DNA of 64,000 bases from Halotalea alkalilenta (GCF_001648175.1 NZ_CP015243.1:1178001-1242000); one strand, 5' to 3'. Positions 53,269 through 62,817 are shown, numbered from the stretch's first letter. The notes: generated by a model not told the origin, from the sequence alone. Numbers and translations are program-made.

Positions 53269-54591
53269 TTAGAGGATGTAGCGGGAAAGATCCTCGTCGC
53301 GAGCCAGTTCGCCGAGGCGCTGGTCGACATAGGGGCCGTCGATCAGCTGTTTTTCCATTTCGCCACCGACGTAGAGCGGTTCTTCGAGCAGCCGTTCCAT
53401 CACCGTATGCAAGCGGCGGGCGCCGATGTTCTCGGTGCCTTCGTTGACCTGGTAGGCGATTTCGGCGATTCGCTTGATGCCGTCGCTGGTGAACTCGATC
53501 TCGAGGCCCTCGGTGCGCAGCAGTGCCTGATACTGATGCGTCAGCGAGGCGGAAGGCTCGGTGAGGATGCGCTCGAAGTCGTTGGGCGTCAGCGCCGAGA
53601 GCTCGACCCGGATCGGTAGCCGCCCCTGCAGCTCGGGAATCAGGTCCGAGGGCTTGGAAAGATGGAAGGCGCCCGAGGCGATGAACAGGATATGGTCGGT
53701 CTTGACCATCCCGTACTTGGTCGACACCGTCGACCCCTCGATCAGCGGCAGCAAGTCGCGCTGCACCCCCTCGCGGGAGACATCGGTACCGCTGCTTTCG
53801 CCGCGCTTGGCGACCTTGTCGATCTCGTCGATGAAAACGATGCCGTTCTGCTCCACCGCCTCCAGCGCGCGGCTCTTGAGGTCATCGTCGTTGACCAGCT
53901 TCGACGCTTCCTCCTCGACCACCAGCTTGCGTGCCTCGCCGACGCTGAGCTTGCGGGTCTCGCGCTTTTGCTTGTTGAGATTGGAGAACATGCTCTGCAG
54001 CTGGCTCGCCATCTCCTCCATGCCCGGCGGGGTCATGATGTCCATGCCCTGGCTCGCCGGAATCAGCTCGATCTCGATCTCTTTGTCGTCGAGCGAGCCC
54101 TCGCGCAGCTTCTTGCGAAACACTTGGCGGGTCGAGCTGTCGCGGCTCGCGCCGCTATCGTACTCGGAGCCTCGGGCCGGCGGCAGCAGCGCATCGAGGA
54201 TTCGCTCCTCGGCGAGGTCCTCGGCCTTGTTGCGCACCCGGGTCTTGGCCTGCTCGCGCACCAGCTTCATCGCCATCTCGACCAGATCGCGGATGATCGA
54301 TTCGACGTCGCGACCGACGTAGCCCACCTCGGTGAACTTGGTCGCCTCGACCTTGAGGAAGGGGGCGCCTGCGAGCTTCGCCAGGCGGCGGGCGATCTCG
54401 GTCTTGCCGACCCCGGTCGGGCCGATCATCAGGATGTTCTTCGGTGTCACCTCGGCGCGCAGTTCGGGATCGAGCTGCATCCTCCGCCAGCGGTTGCGCA
54501 GCGCGATCGCGACCGCGCGCTTGGCCTCGGCCTGGCCGACGATATGCTGGTCGAGGGCATGTACGATTTCACGGGGAGTCATCTGTGCCAT
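53269..54591 (-). CDS. hslU: HslU, ATPase subunit of the HslUV protease
   Basis: AAA+ unfoldase that feeds proteins to HslV. 440 residues (E. coli 443). Starts [20 protein letters not shown]. Walker [20 protein letters not shown], the [16 protein letters not shown] pore region, Walker [14 protein letters not shown] and the C-terminal [14 protein letters not shown] sensor-2 stretch, ending SRYIL, the tail that docks on HslV. The ATG at 54591 is 4 nt past hslV, so the two are translated together. Confidence 0.97.
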   Translation of the reverse strand: MAQMTPREIVHALDQHIVGQAEAKRAVAIALRNRWRRMQLDPELRAEVTPKNILMIGPTGVGKTEIARRLAKLAGAPFLKVEATKFTEVGYVGRDVESIIRDLVEMAMKLVREQAKTRVRNKAEDLAEERILDALLPPARGSEYDSGASRDSSTRQVFRKKLREGSLDDKEIEIELIPASQGMDIMTPPGMEEMASQLQSMFSNLNKQKRETRKLSVGEARKLVVEEEASKLVNDDDLKSRALEAVEQNGIVFIDEIDKVAKRGESSGTDVSREGVQRDLLPLIEGSTVSTKYGMVKTDHILFIASGAFHLSKPSDLIPELQGRLPIRVELSALTPNDFERILTEPSASLTHQYQALLRTEGLEIEFTSDGIKRIAEIAYQVNEGTENIGARRLHTVMERLLEEPLYVGGEMEKQLIDGPYVDQRLGELARDEDLSRYIL

Positions 54592-54595
54592 GGGA

Positions 54596-55117
54596 TCAGT
54601 CCAGCGCCTCGAGGGTGATGTTGTGGTTGGTGAACACGCAGATGTCGGCGGCGATGTTGAGGCTCTTCTCGGTGATCTCGCGGGCCGTGAGCTCCGTGTT
54701 CTCAAGCAGGGCGCGGGCGGCGGCGTTGGCATAGTGGCCGCCCGAGCCGATGGTGATGATGCCGTGCTCGGGTTCGAGCACGTCGCCGGTGCCGGTGATG
54801 ATCAGCGAGGCGGTGCGGTCGGCGACCGCGAGCATCGCCTCGAGCCGGCGCAGCGCCCGGTCGGTGCGCCATTCCTTGGCCAGCTCCACCGCGGCCCTGG
54901 TCAGGTTGCCCGAATTCTTCTCGAGCTGGGCCTCGAAACGCTCGAACAGGGTGAAGGCGTCGGCGGTACCGCCGGCGAAGCCGGCCAGCACCTGCCCTTT
55001 GTGGAAGCGCCGGACCTTGGACGCATTGCCCTTCATCACGGTATTGCCAAGGGAAACCTGGCCGTCCCCGGCCAGGGCGACTTGGCCGTTACGGCGCACC
55101 GATACGATCGTGGTCAT
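54596..55117 (-). CDS. hslV: HslV, proteolytic subunit of the HslUV protease
   Basis: Proteasome-beta-like threonine protease. 173 residues. The start [20 protein letters not shown] gives nucleophile Thr2 after Met removal; the [20 protein letters not shown] segment is typical. No sigma-32 type promoter was recognised in the 181 bp upstream, although hslVU is a heat-shock operon in E. coli. 4 nt from hslU. Confidence 0.97.
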   Translation of the reverse strand: MTTIVSVRRNGQVALAGDGQVSLGNTVMKGNASKVRRFHKGQVLAGFAGGTADAFTLFERFEAQLEKNSGNLTRAAVELAKEWRTDRALRRLEAMLAVADRTASLIITGTGDVLEPEHGIITIGSGGHYANAAARALLENTELTAREITEKSLNIAADICVFTNHNITLEALD

Positions 55118-55298
55118 GGAATTCTCTCGTCTGCTTCGGACGAAACCGAAAACGGGTGAATGTGAACGTCGGCGGGCGTGAATCCCGGCGCACTCCCGCC
55201 GGTTGAAGTGTCGATCCGTCGGCGCCGTGCGAGTCTTTCTCGCGAATGTAACGGGCTAGGTGCGGGCGCCGGGCGATGAAATCAAGGGCGCGACCGTG

Positions 55299-56078
55299 CT
55301 AGCCGAACCGCTTGGCGATCTTCACCGCGCGCGCCGCGTAGCCGCCGCCGAACAGCACGGCGTGCACCAGCAGCGGATAAAGCTGGTGGAGGGCGAGGCG
55401 CTGCCGCCAGCCGGAGTCGAGCTCGGCGGCCTCGGCATAGGCGCCGTGGATGCGCTCGAGCATCGGTGCACCGAACAGCGCCAGCATCGCCAGGTCATCG
55501 AGGAAGTGGCCGCCATGGGCGGCGGGGTCGATCATCACGCAGCCCTGGCGGCACCAGAGCAGGTTGCCGCTCCACAGGTCGCCGTGGAGTCGGCACGGCG
55601 CCTCGTCGTCATCGAACTCCCCGGCCGCGAGTCGCGCAGCCAGGCGTTCGATCATCTCGCTGCCTGGGTGATCGATGGCGCCGGCATCCTGGGCAAGGCG
55701 CAGGTAGGGCGTGATCCTCGCCTCGGCGAAGAAGGCCCCCCAGGCTAGCCAGTTGCCGTAGCGCATCGGCAGCGGTGCTGCGGTGGGACCGATGAAACCG
55801 TGGGGACCGGGAGCTTGGGGCGGCGGCGCACCGAAGGCCGGTGCGCCGGCGCGGTGGGTCACCAGCAACGCACGGCCGAAGGCTTCAGCGCTGGCGGCAG
55901 TGGCGGCGGAGATATCGAGCCGCGCCAGGCTGAGGCGATCGGGGGCTGCGTCGAGCACCTCGACCACCTCGGCGCCGCCCGCCTCGGCGAGCCAGGCAAG
56001 CCCCGCCGCCTCGGTGGCGAACAGCGTCGGCGGAGCGCCGGCGGCGCTTTTGGTGAAAGGCGTCATGGCGTATGACAT
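55299..56078 (-). CDS. Fructosamine kinase-family protein
   Basis: 259 residues from ATG 56078 (MSYAMTPF). The kinase-like catalytic motif is RLHGDLWSGNLLWCRQG, followed by MIDPAAHGGHFLDDLAMLALFG. It likely phosphorylates fructosamines or ribulosamines on glycated proteins or metabolites, a repair role; substrate is inference. E. coli YniA is a relative. It sits between the SPOR gene and hslV, an insertion relative to the common argS-SPOR-hslVU order. The ATG at 56066 is an alternative start. Confidence 0.82.
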   Translation of the reverse strand: MSYAMTPFTKSAAGAPPTLFATEAAGLAWLAEAGGAEVVEVLDAAPDRLSLARLDISAATAASAEAFGRALLVTHRAGAPAFGAPPPQAPGPHGFIGPTAAPLPMRYGNWLAWGAFFAEARITPYLRLAQDAGAIDHPGSEMIERLAARLAAGEFDDDEAPCRLHGDLWSGNLLWCRQGCVMIDPAAHGGHFLDDLAMLALFGAPMLERIHGAYAEAAELDSGWRQRLALHQLYPLLVHAVLFGGGYAARAVKIAKRFG

Positions 56079-56133
56079 GGAGGAGCTCCGTTCGCGCGAT
56101 CTCGAAAGGATACTCGGAGGATAGATCAGCTCT

Positions 56134-56169
56134 CCTGCGCCGCGCCGCACGAGTGTGGCGCGGCGCAGG
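56134..56169 (-). terminator. Long GC-rich hairpin after the SPOR gene
   Basis: CCTGCGCCGCGCC (56134-56146) pairs perfectly with GGCGCGGCGCAGG (56157-56169), 13 bp, beginning 3 nt past the SPOR stop. No T-run. Confidence 0.45.
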
Positions 56170-56171
56170 GA

Positions 56172-56951
56172 TCAGCGCTGGCGGATCATCAGTGGGTCGA
56201 CGCCGCGCGCCTGCATCAGGCCACGGGCGCGGGCGAGCTCGGCCTGGTCGCTGTAGGGGCCAGCCTGGACGCGATACCAGGTGGTGCCGTCACCGGTCCT
56301 GACCTGGCTGACCTGGGTCACCAGGCCAAGGTCGCGAAAGCGGCCCGCCATGGTATTGGCGTCCGCCTGGGAGCGGAACGAAGCGGCCTGGAGCATGTAG
56401 CTGGCGCCGCCTTGGGCGCTGGCGGGCGCACTGCTGCTCGGGGTGCTCGGGGTGCTGGGGGCGGCTGGCGGCGTCTGCGTGCTCGGCTGCGCCGGCTCGC
56501 GGCTGGCGCTCTGGCTCGGCGTGGCGGCAGGCGGCGCCTGAGGCGCAGCGGCGGGCGCCGAAGGCGCGATCACCTCCGACTCGGGCAGCAGGGTGTAGAA
56601 CTCGAAGGTCGGCATGTTGTTCGCCGGGTCTTCGCCGCCCTCCTGCTGCGCCTGGGGTGTCGAGGGCTGTCCGGACTGCTGGGCATCGCTTTGCGACTGC
56701 TCGGCGCTCTGGCCCTGCGGCTCGCTGGGAACCGGCCGGGTGACGATCGCCGCCATGCCGCCCTGGGAGTCGCTGGGCTCATTGGCGAGGAAGTGCTTGG
56801 CGATGAAGAACCCGGCAATGATGCCGCCGATCGCCCATAGCCAGCCGGGAATGCGCATACCGCCTCCCGAGCTTTTCGAAGCGCCGCGCTTGGCGCCCTG
56901 CGTCCTGCGCGGCTGTGCGCGCCGCGAGGCGCTGTTCTGGCGTGGCGGCAT
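56172..56951 (-). CDS. SPOR-domain cell-division protein, FtsN-like
   Basis: 259 residues: basic cytoplasmic start ([23 protein letters not shown]), one membrane helix (GWLWAIGGIIAGFFIAKHF, about residues 36-54), a long Pro/Ala/Gln/Ser-rich linker, and a C-terminal SPOR domain (YMLQAASFRSQADANTMAGR to WYRVQAGPYSDQAELARARG) that binds denuded septal peptidoglycan. FtsN is the E. coli neighbour of hslV. Its ATG overlaps the argS stop (TAATG). Name FtsN is likely but the linker does not allow alignment. Confidence 0.88.
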   Translation of the reverse strand: MPPRQNSASRRAQPRRTQGAKRGASKSSGGGMRIPGWLWAIGGIIAGFFIAKHFLANEPSDSQGGMAAIVTRPVPSEPQGQSAEQSQSDAQQSGQPSTPQAQQEGGEDPANNMPTFEFYTLLPESEVIAPSAPAAAPQAPPAATPSQSASREPAQPSTQTPPAAPSTPSTPSSSAPASAQGGASYMLQAASFRSQADANTMAGRFRDLGLVTQVSQVRTGDGTTWYRVQAGPYSDQAELARARGLMQARGVDPLMIRQR

Positions 56952-58636
56952 TACATCTCCTCCGGTGCATCGAGGCCCAACAGGTCGAGGCCGTTGCGCA
57001 GTACCTGGCGCACGGCGAGGGCGAGGGCGAGGCGTGCGTTGCGCATTTCAGGCTCATCGACCATCACTTTGACCGCGTTGTAGCAGGTGTGGAATTCGGC
57101 GGCCAGCTCCTGCAGGTACTGGGCGATCTGGTGCGGCTCGCGGCTTTTGGCCGCGCGGGCGACCTGCTCGGGGAAAGCGGCGAGGCGATTGAGCAGGTCC
57201 TTCTCGCGAGGGTCCTCGAGCAGGCCGAGATTGGCCAGGCCGAGCGCCTGGTCGAAGGGGGTCCCCTGGGCCTCTGCGCGCTTCAGCACGCTGCAAAGCC
57301 GCGCATGCGCGTATTGCAGGTAGTAGACCGGGTTGTCGTTCGACTGCGCGCGGGCCAGATCGATGTCGAAGGTCAGCTGAGAATCGACCCGGCGCGCGAC
57401 CAGGAAGTAGCGCGTCGCGTCGCGTCCGACCTCGTCGATCAAATCGCGCAGGGTGACGTAGCTGCCGGCGCGCTTGGAGAGTTTCACCTCCTCGCCGCCG
57501 CGCATCACCGTGACCATCTGGTGCAGCACGTACTCGGGCCATCCCGCTGGAATGCCCGCCCCAAGGGCCTGGAGCCCGGCGCGCACGCGAGTGACGGTGG
57601 AGTGGTGATCGGCACCCTGCTCGTCGATCACGGTGGTGAAGCCGCGGCGCCATTTGTCGAGGTGATAGGCGACGTCGGGAACGAAGTAGGTGTAGTCGCC
57701 GTCCCGCTTGCGCATCACCCGGTCCTTGTCGTCGCCGAAGTCGGTGGTGCGCAGCCATAGCGCGCCATCCGCCTCGAAGGTGTGGCCGCCTTCGATCAGG
57801 CGCTCGACGGTATCCGCGACCTTGCCTTCGGAGTAGAGCGAGGACTCGAGGAAGTAGACGTCGAACGGCACGTCGAAGGCCTTGAGGTCGAGGTCCTGCT
57901 CGCGGCGCAGGTAGGCGACGGCGAATTCGCGGATCGCATCGCGATCTTCAGGATCAGCCTTGGCGGTGACCTGGCGGTCGTCGGCGACCACCGTTTCGCC
58001 CTGGCGGTAGGCATGGGCGATGTCGGCGATGTAGTCACCGCGGTAGCCATCCTCCGGCCAGGCCGGGTCGCTGGGTTCGAGACCCTTGATCCGCGCCGAT
58101 ACCGAGCGCTCGAGATTGGTGATCTGGGCGCCGGCGTCGTTGTAGTAGAACTCGCGAGTGACGCGGTGACCGGTGGCCTCGAGCAGCCGCGCGATGCAGT
58201 CGCCGACCACCGCGCCGCGGCCGTGGCCGACGTGCAGCGGTCCGGTCGGGTTGGCGGAGACGAACTCGACCTGGACGCTCTCGCCCTGGCCGAGGTCGCT
58301 GTGGCCGAAGCTGTCGCCCGACTCGATCACGCGCTCGATGATCTGCGCGGCTGCGGCGGTCGCAGCGAAGAAGTTGATGAAACCAGGGCCTGCGATCTCC
58401 ACCTTGCTCACCGCGGGCGAGTCCGGCAGTGCCTCGATCAGCTTGTCGGCGAGCTGGCGCGGCGCCATCCTCGCCGGTTTGGCAAGGATCATCGCCAGGT
58501 TGCAGGCGTAGTCGCCATGGGCCTTGTCGCGCGTCGCATCGAGCTTGATCTCGACCTCGTGGTCCTGGGGGATAACGCCCTCGCTCTTGAGCGTGGAAAG
58601 GGCTTGGGTGAGGAGCTCGAGGAGCGTCTCTTTCAT
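56951..58636 (-). CDS. argS: Arginyl-tRNA synthetase
   Basis: Class I synthetase charging tRNA-Arg. 561 residues (E. coli 577). The HIGH motif is HVGHGRG in [18 protein letters not shown], and the KMSKS-like loop is [13 protein letters not shown]. The N-terminal additional domain ([18 protein letters not shown] region) and the C-terminal anticodon-binding helical domain ([14 protein letters not shown]) are present. Overlaps the SPOR gene by one base, and a 211-bp gap separates it from priA upstream. Confidence 0.97.
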   Translation of the reverse strand: MKETLLELLTQALSTLKSEGVIPQDHEVEIKLDATRDKAHGDYACNLAMILAKPARMAPRQLADKLIEALPDSPAVSKVEIAGPGFINFFAATAAAAQIIERVIESGDSFGHSDLGQGESVQVEFVSANPTGPLHVGHGRGAVVGDCIARLLEATGHRVTREFYYNDAGAQITNLERSVSARIKGLEPSDPAWPEDGYRGDYIADIAHAYRQGETVVADDRQVTAKADPEDRDAIREFAVAYLRREQDLDLKAFDVPFDVYFLESSLYSEGKVADTVERLIEGGHTFEADGALWLRTTDFGDDKDRVMRKRDGDYTYFVPDVAYHLDKWRRGFTTVIDEQGADHHSTVTRVRAGLQALGAGIPAGWPEYVLHQMVTVMRGGEEVKLSKRAGSYVTLRDLIDEVGRDATRYFLVARRVDSQLTFDIDLARAQSNDNPVYYLQYAHARLCSVLKRAEAQGTPFDQALGLANLGLLEDPREKDLLNRLAAFPEQVARAAKSREPHQIAQYLQELAAEFHTCYNAVKVMVDEPEMRNARLALALAVRQVLRNGLDLLGLDAPEEM

Positions 58637-58847
58637 CGAAGGTGACCGTTGCTGTGCTGGAGTGGCCGTGCGCCGCGGCGATGGAGCACCATCGAATCCG
58701 GGGAGCAGCGGCGGGAATCTGCGGGTGCGATGCGCCGGGGAATCGCTACCGGTGCATCGTGGATGAACGCAGCATTATGGTCCACCCCCTGGGGTGTCTC
58801 AAGTCGGCAGGCGCGCGTGGAGCGCGCGGCCCCCCCAAGGCACCGGC

Positions 58848-61055
58848 TCAGCTCAGGCTCAGCGGATCGATATCGATCGACCAGCGCACCTTGCGTGCGA
58901 GCGGTGCATCTTCGAGCCAGGCGACCAGCCAGGCGGCCGCTTCATGGAGCTGGCTACGGCGATCGGCGGCGAGCATCAGCTGGGCATGATAGCGGTTCTG
59001 GCGGCGCTCCATCGGCGCAGGTACCGGACCGAGGCAATCGACCGGCAACTCGCGCTCAATGAGCCAGGCGCGAAGCTGCCCGGCCCCCTGCGCCAGCAGC
59101 GTCTCGACGCTCGCCTGGTCGGCGGCCTCGGCGCGCAGCAGTGCGATGAAACGAAACGGCGGCAGGCCCGCGGCCCGGCGCTCGTCGAGCAGTCGTTCGG
59201 CAAGGACGTCGTAGCCTTGGCTTGCCAGCAGGCGCAGGTTGGGGTCGTCGGGGTGCATGGTCTGGATCAGTACCCGTCCAGGCAGTGCCGCGCGCCCGGC
59301 GCGCCCGGCGACCTGGACCAGCAGCTGGGCGCTCTGTTCGAGGGCGCGGAAATCGCTGCTGTAGAGCCCGCCGTCGGCATTGACCACCACCACCAGGGTG
59401 ACGTGGGGGAAGTGATGCCCCTTGGCCAGCATCTGGGTGCCGACCAGGATGCAGGGGCGGGCGCTGCGCACTTCGTCGAGCGCATCGCTGAGCGCGTCCT
59501 TGCGCCGGGTGCTGTCGCGGTCGATGCGCAGGATGCGGGCATCCGGGAAGCGCGCCTGGAGGGTCTCCTCGGTGCGCTCGGTGCCGGCGCCGAGCGGGCG
59601 CAGGTCGCCGCTTGCGCACTTCGGGCAGGCATCCGGCAGCGGGGCTTGGTGATCGCAGTGGTGGCAGACCAGCCGGGGAGGCTGGCGGTGCAGGGTCATG
59701 CGCGCGTCGCAGCTCGGACAGTCGAAGATATGGCCGCACTGCTGGCATGAGAGGGTCGGGGCGAAGCCCCGGCGATTGATGAACACCAGCACCTGGTGGC
59801 CAGCGTCGAGCTGGGTCTTGATCGCCTCGATCGATTCCTGGCCGAGGCCGCCCTCGCGGCGCTTGATCCGCAGGTCGACGAGTTCGAGCCGGGCGAACGA
59901 TGCGCTGCCGGCGCGGCGATTGAGCTTCAGGTGGCGATAGTGGCCACGGCTTGCATGGGCGAGGCTTTCGAGCGAGGGGGTGGCGCTGCCGAGCACCACC
60001 GGCAGCTGCTCGCGGCGGGCGCGGACCACGGCGAGGTCGCGGGCGCTGTAGCGCAGCCCCTCCTGCTGCTTGAACGAAGCGTCATGCTCTTCATCGACGA
60101 TGATCGCGCCGAGCTTCTCCATCGGAGTGAAGATCGCCGAGCGGGTGCCGACCACCACTCGCGCACGGCCCGAGCGCGCGGCCTCCCAGACGTCGAGGCG
60201 CTCGCCGTCGCTGACTCCCGAGTGGATCATCACCACCGGTACGCTGAAGCGGCGGCGGAAGCGCTCGAGCGTCTGCGGGGTTAGACCGATCTCGGGCACC
60301 AGTACCAGTGCCTGGCCGCCACGGTCGAGCACCGCCTCGATCAGTTGCAGGTAGACCTCGGTCTTGCCGCTGCCGGTGACGCCGTGGAGCAGGCTCGGCG
60401 AGAAGCGCCCGAGCCCCTCGTGCAGCGCAGCCAGTGCCTCGCCCTGTTCGCGGTTGAGGGTCAGCGAAGGCTCGGCGAGGGTCGGGGTGCCGGGCTGAAC
60501 CGCCCGGGTCAGCGGCTCCTCTTCGCACTCGACCAGGCCCTTGGCCCGCAGCCCCTCGAGCTGGGGTCGGGCAAAGCCATGGGCGAGCACCGCGGAGCCG
60601 ACCAGTCCCGCGGTGTGCTGCTGGAGCAGCCCGAGCAGCTCGCCCTGCCGCTTGGCCTGGCGCAGCGTGGCGGGGTCCAGGGCTGCGCCTTCGGGAGTGC
60701 AGCGCCAGCGCTCCCGGGTGCGCGCTTCGAGAGGGCGCCCCTGGCGCAGCAGCGCCGGCATCGCGTGCGCCAGCGTGTCACCGAGCGAATGCTGGTAGTA
60801 GCGGGCGGTGAAGCGGCACAGCCATAGCCACTCCTCGGGCAGCGGGGTCTGGTCGATCAGGGCGGCGATCGGTTTGAGTTTGGCGAGCTCGAAGTCGCTG
60901 TCCGCCGCGACCTCGACCACCACGCCGACCATCTCGCGGCGGCCGAACGGGACCCGCACCCTGAGCCCCGGCACCCAGCCGGCGGTGGGGCGCTCCCGGC
61001 CGGGAAGATAGTCGAACACACGCCGCAGCGGCGTGGGCAGCGCTACGCGCAGCAC
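58848..61055 (-). CDS. priA: Primosomal protein N' (replication restart helicase PriA)
   Basis: Superfamily 2 helicase that reloads the replisome at stalled forks. 735 residues (E. coli 732). DNA-binding 3'BD near the start (FDYLPGRERPTAGWVPGLRVRVPFG region), Walker A GVTGSGKTEVYLQLIE, DEEH box IVDEEHDASFKQQEGLRYSARD, and the zinc region with eight Cys (CQQCGHIFDCPSCD, CHHCDHQAPLPDACPKCASG). Divergent from rpmE, as in E. coli. Confidence 0.97.
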   Translation of the reverse strand: MLRVALPTPLRRVFDYLPGRERPTAGWVPGLRVRVPFGRREMVGVVVEVAADSDFELAKLKPIAALIDQTPLPEEWLWLCRFTARYYQHSLGDTLAHAMPALLRQGRPLEARTRERWRCTPEGAALDPATLRQAKRQGELLGLLQQHTAGLVGSAVLAHGFARPQLEGLRAKGLVECEEEPLTRAVQPGTPTLAEPSLTLNREQGEALAALHEGLGRFSPSLLHGVTGSGKTEVYLQLIEAVLDRGGQALVLVPEIGLTPQTLERFRRRFSVPVVMIHSGVSDGERLDVWEAARSGRARVVVGTRSAIFTPMEKLGAIIVDEEHDASFKQQEGLRYSARDLAVVRARREQLPVVLGSATPSLESLAHASRGHYRHLKLNRRAGSASFARLELVDLRIKRREGGLGQESIEAIKTQLDAGHQVLVFINRRGFAPTLSCQQCGHIFDCPSCDARMTLHRQPPRLVCHHCDHQAPLPDACPKCASGDLRPLGAGTERTEETLQARFPDARILRIDRDSTRRKDALSDALDEVRSARPCILVGTQMLAKGHHFPHVTLVVVVNADGGLYSSDFRALEQSAQLLVQVAGRAGRAALPGRVLIQTMHPDDPNLRLLASQGYDVLAERLLDERRAAGLPPFRFIALLRAEAADQASVETLLAQGAGQLRAWLIERELPVDCLGPVPAPMERRQNRYHAQLMLAADRRSQLHEAAAWLVAWLEDAPLARKVRWSIDIDPLSLS

Positions 61056-61102
61056 CGAGGGGGAGGCGAGGGGGGCGGGGTATTGCGGGGTTCGACCAAC
61101 GA

Positions 61103-61131
61103 TTGGCCTCCAGACTCGAAGCTGCTAGAAT
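61103..61131 (+). promoter_or_regulatory. Candidate rpmE promoter
   Basis: TTGGCC (61103-61108), 17 bp, TAGAAT (61126-61131). Four and five consensus matches. It would give a leader of about 187 nt, long enough for r-protein autoregulation. It lies in the priA-rpmE divergent gap. Confidence 0.5.
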
Positions 61132-61324
61132 ATGCGCCTTCGCCTTTAGCGCGTCGGCCCTCAGGGGTGATGTGCTTGACCCGTATGCTCGCCGCGATGA
61201 GCGTCGTCAAGGCGGCCGGCGAAGGTCGTACATCTTCCATTTCGCATGCGGTACCTGGCAAGGCGCGACTCATCTACGCGCAATTTGACTTGACCGGGTG
61301 GCGGCATGCCAAGCGAGGTCTCAC

Positions 61325-61540
61325 ATGAAAGCTTCAATCCATCCCCAGTACCAGACCATCTCCGCCAGCTGCTCTTGCGGTGCCAGCTTCGAAATCGGCA
61401 GCACCTCCAATGAGTCGCTGAGCCTGGACGTCTGCTCCAACTGCCACCCGTTCTACACTGGCAAGCAGAAGCAGGCGACCACCGGTGGTCGCGTCGAGCG
61501 CTTCAACAAGCGTTTCGGTGTAGCGGTGAAGCGCGGCTGA
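61325..61540 (+). CDS. rpmE: 50S ribosomal protein L31 (zinc-binding type)
   Basis: 71 residues. Zinc ligands Cys16, Cys18, Cys37 and Cys40 are all present (SCSCGA and DVCSNCH), so this is the C+ form rather than the zinc-free paralogue. Ends [13 protein letters not shown]. The ATG at 61325 follows GAGG at 6 nt; the frame is open upstream to 61298. L31 bridges ribosomal subunits and can serve as a zinc store. A terminator follows. Confidence 0.97.
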   Translation: MKASIHPQYQTISASCSCGASFEIGSTSNESLSLDVCSNCHPFYTGKQKQATTGGRVERFNKRFGVAVKRG

Positions 61541-61587
61541 GGCCCCGCCGGAAGCGTCATCGCGACGCTTCGTCAAAGCATCATCGT

Positions 61588-61621
61588 CCAGGACCCGCCC
61601 TCGTGGCGGGTCCTGGCGTTT
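61588..61621 (+). terminator. Terminator after rpmE
   Basis: CCAGGACCCGCC (61588-61599), loop CTCGT, GGCGGGTCCTGG (61605-61616): perfect 12-bp stem, then CGTTTC. Stem is very strong, T-run short. Confidence 0.75.
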
Positions 61622-61695
61622 CAGCGCCAGCCAAGGCGAAGCCGGGCACAGCGTGAGAGGCTCGAAGGACGCTCACCGAGCTTGCACTGGACGCC

Positions 61696-62397
61696 ATGTA
61701 TCGCCGCTACCCTCGTTTCGCCGCCACGCTACTGATTCTCCTCTTGCCGCTGCTCGCTTTCAGCGCGCGGGCGCAGACAGGCTTGGCCTATGCCCTGGCG
61801 CCGGAGGAGGGGCGTGCGGACGCGCCGCTGGTGGTCGCCCTGCATGGCCTCGGCACCAATGAGCGTGATCTGCTGCCGCTGGCCGAGTATCTTCCCGAGG
61901 GGTGGCGGATGCTCGCCGTGCGGGCGCCTTTCGTGCTCTCCGGGCAGCGCTATCGCTGGTTCGAGGGCACGGTGGTCGAAGGTTTCGGCCCCGGGCTCGA
62001 GCAGGATGTCGCCGAGGGCCGCGAAGCGGTGCTCGCGACCATCGACGAGGCGCTGGCAGAGCAGGGGCTCGCTCCTTCGCGGCTCTACCTGCTTGGCTTC
62101 AGCCAGGGCGCGGCGATGGCCGCCGAGGTGCTGATCAGTGCGCCCGAACGCTTCGATGGGGCTGCGCTGCTCTCGGGCTTCCTGGTCGACGACACTCGCC
62201 GGGTCGAGCTCGACGGCGCCAACGTGCTGGTGATCCATGGCGATGCCGATGCGAGGGTACCGCCGCAGCACGGCGAGCGCACCGCGCGCTGGTTCGAACG
62301 GCAGGGCGCGACGACCAGCTGGAGCCTTCATCCCTCGCTCGGGCATGGCATCGACGCTGAGGTGCTGGACGAACTCAACGCCTGGTGGGCGGACTAG
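61696..62397 (+). CDS. Secreted alpha/beta hydrolase (carboxylesterase/phospholipase family)
   Basis: 233 residues. A signal peptide covers about residues 1-26 (MYRRYPRF, hydrophobic core, ending SARA before QTGLAYAL), so it acts in the periplasm or outside. Fold markers: VVALHGLGTNERDLLPLAEYLP (oxyanion), nucleophile Ser in LLGFSQGAAMA, Asp in IHGDADARVPP and His in PSLGHGID. Relatives are cytosolic carboxylesterases/thioesterases; the secreted form is less usual. Substrate unknown. Followed by the repeat-rich flank of an IS110 element. Confidence 0.85.
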   Translation: MYRRYPRFAATLLILLLPLLAFSARAQTGLAYALAPEEGRADAPLVVALHGLGTNERDLLPLAEYLPEGWRMLAVRAPFVLSGQRYRWFEGTVVEGFGPGLEQDVAEGREAVLATIDEALAEQGLAPSRLYLLGFSQGAAMAAEVLISAPERFDGAALLSGFLVDDTRRVELDGANVLVIHGDADARVPPQHGERTARWFERQGATTSWSLHPSLGHGIDAEVLDELNAWWAD

Positions 62398-62576
62398 ACC
62401 GCTGCACTGGAGAGCGGCCGAGGATGGTCCGCTCAAGCCGCTCGATCCCTCGACGTCGCTTCGCTCCTCTCGGGACGAACGGGTAGGGAGTTGGCGCGAA
62501 GGCCCTGCATTCCCAACCGCTCATGGTCAGCGCCCGGGGCGCGAGGGCAGTCGCTGCTTCCGTTCGTGGTGAGCCT
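62398..62576. other. Intergenic flank of the IS110 insertion, with REP-like repeats
   Basis: About 179 bp after the esterase, without a gene. It contains a GATCCCTCGACG...CGGGACGAACGGG block (62444-62483) and, in the opposite orientation, CCGTTCGTGGTGAGC (62560-62574). ACGAACGG (62475-62482) and CCGTTCGT (62560-62567) are exact inverses. Both resemble dispersed REP-type intergenic repeats of proteobacteria; the second appears cut off by the element. Confidence 0.5.
62442..62483. repeat. REP-like palindromic repeat unit
   Basis: Imperfect inverted element running from TCGATCCCTCGACG to CTCGGGACGAACGGG. Its style (CCCTCGAC ... GGGACGAACGG) recalls dispersed intergenic repeats common in high-GC proteobacteria. 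Copy number elsewhere cannot be seen from this window. Confidence 0.4.
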
Positions 62577-62580
62577 CCTG

Positions 62581-62596
62581 TGCCATCGCGATGGCA
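62581..62596. repeat. Perfect 16-bp palindrome at the IS110 left end
   Basis: TGCCATCG followed by CGATGGCA, a few bases inside the inferred element end. Sub-terminal palindromes occur in IS110 elements; here it may also begin a folded RNA. Confidence 0.5.
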
Positions 62597-62639
62597 CTGC
62601 GCATGGACCTTGAACCCGAGTAGCATGGCTGTGTTGCCG

Positions 62640-62815
62640 CAAGCAGCGTGGCCGCATGTCTTTTGGTGCCGGGTGCCCGGTGGTGAGAATGGCTCTGGTC
62701 GTGGGCTGCTGCGCATTATGGTGAGCCTGGCTTCCCGTTGGAAAGATTTGTCTTCCCAGAACACGACCGGGCTTGCGGTAACCCTTTCTCCATCGACCCG
62801 TTCCCAGGAGCTATG
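62640..62815 (+). ncRNA. Candidate IS110 bridge RNA
   Basis: Members of the IS110 group encode a structured bridge RNA of about 150-200 nt in the left non-coding end, directly before the recombinase gene. It pairs with target and donor DNA. This stretch fits in place and size. It contains the hairpin CCGGG-TG-CCCGG (62669-62680). TGGTGAGCCT (62719-62728) is identical to the last ten bases of the inferred left flank (62567-62576), as a left target guide should be, and ends in CT. CAGGAG (62805-62810) could pair with the CTCCTG at the junction as a donor guide, although it is also the ribosome site. Ends are approximate. Confidence 0.5.
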
Positions 62816-62817
62816 AG

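Noticed and set aside
55118..55298. Sigma-32 heat-shock promoter before hslV
   Set aside because: No CTTGAA and CCCCAT pair found; only a CTTCAA without a matching -10.
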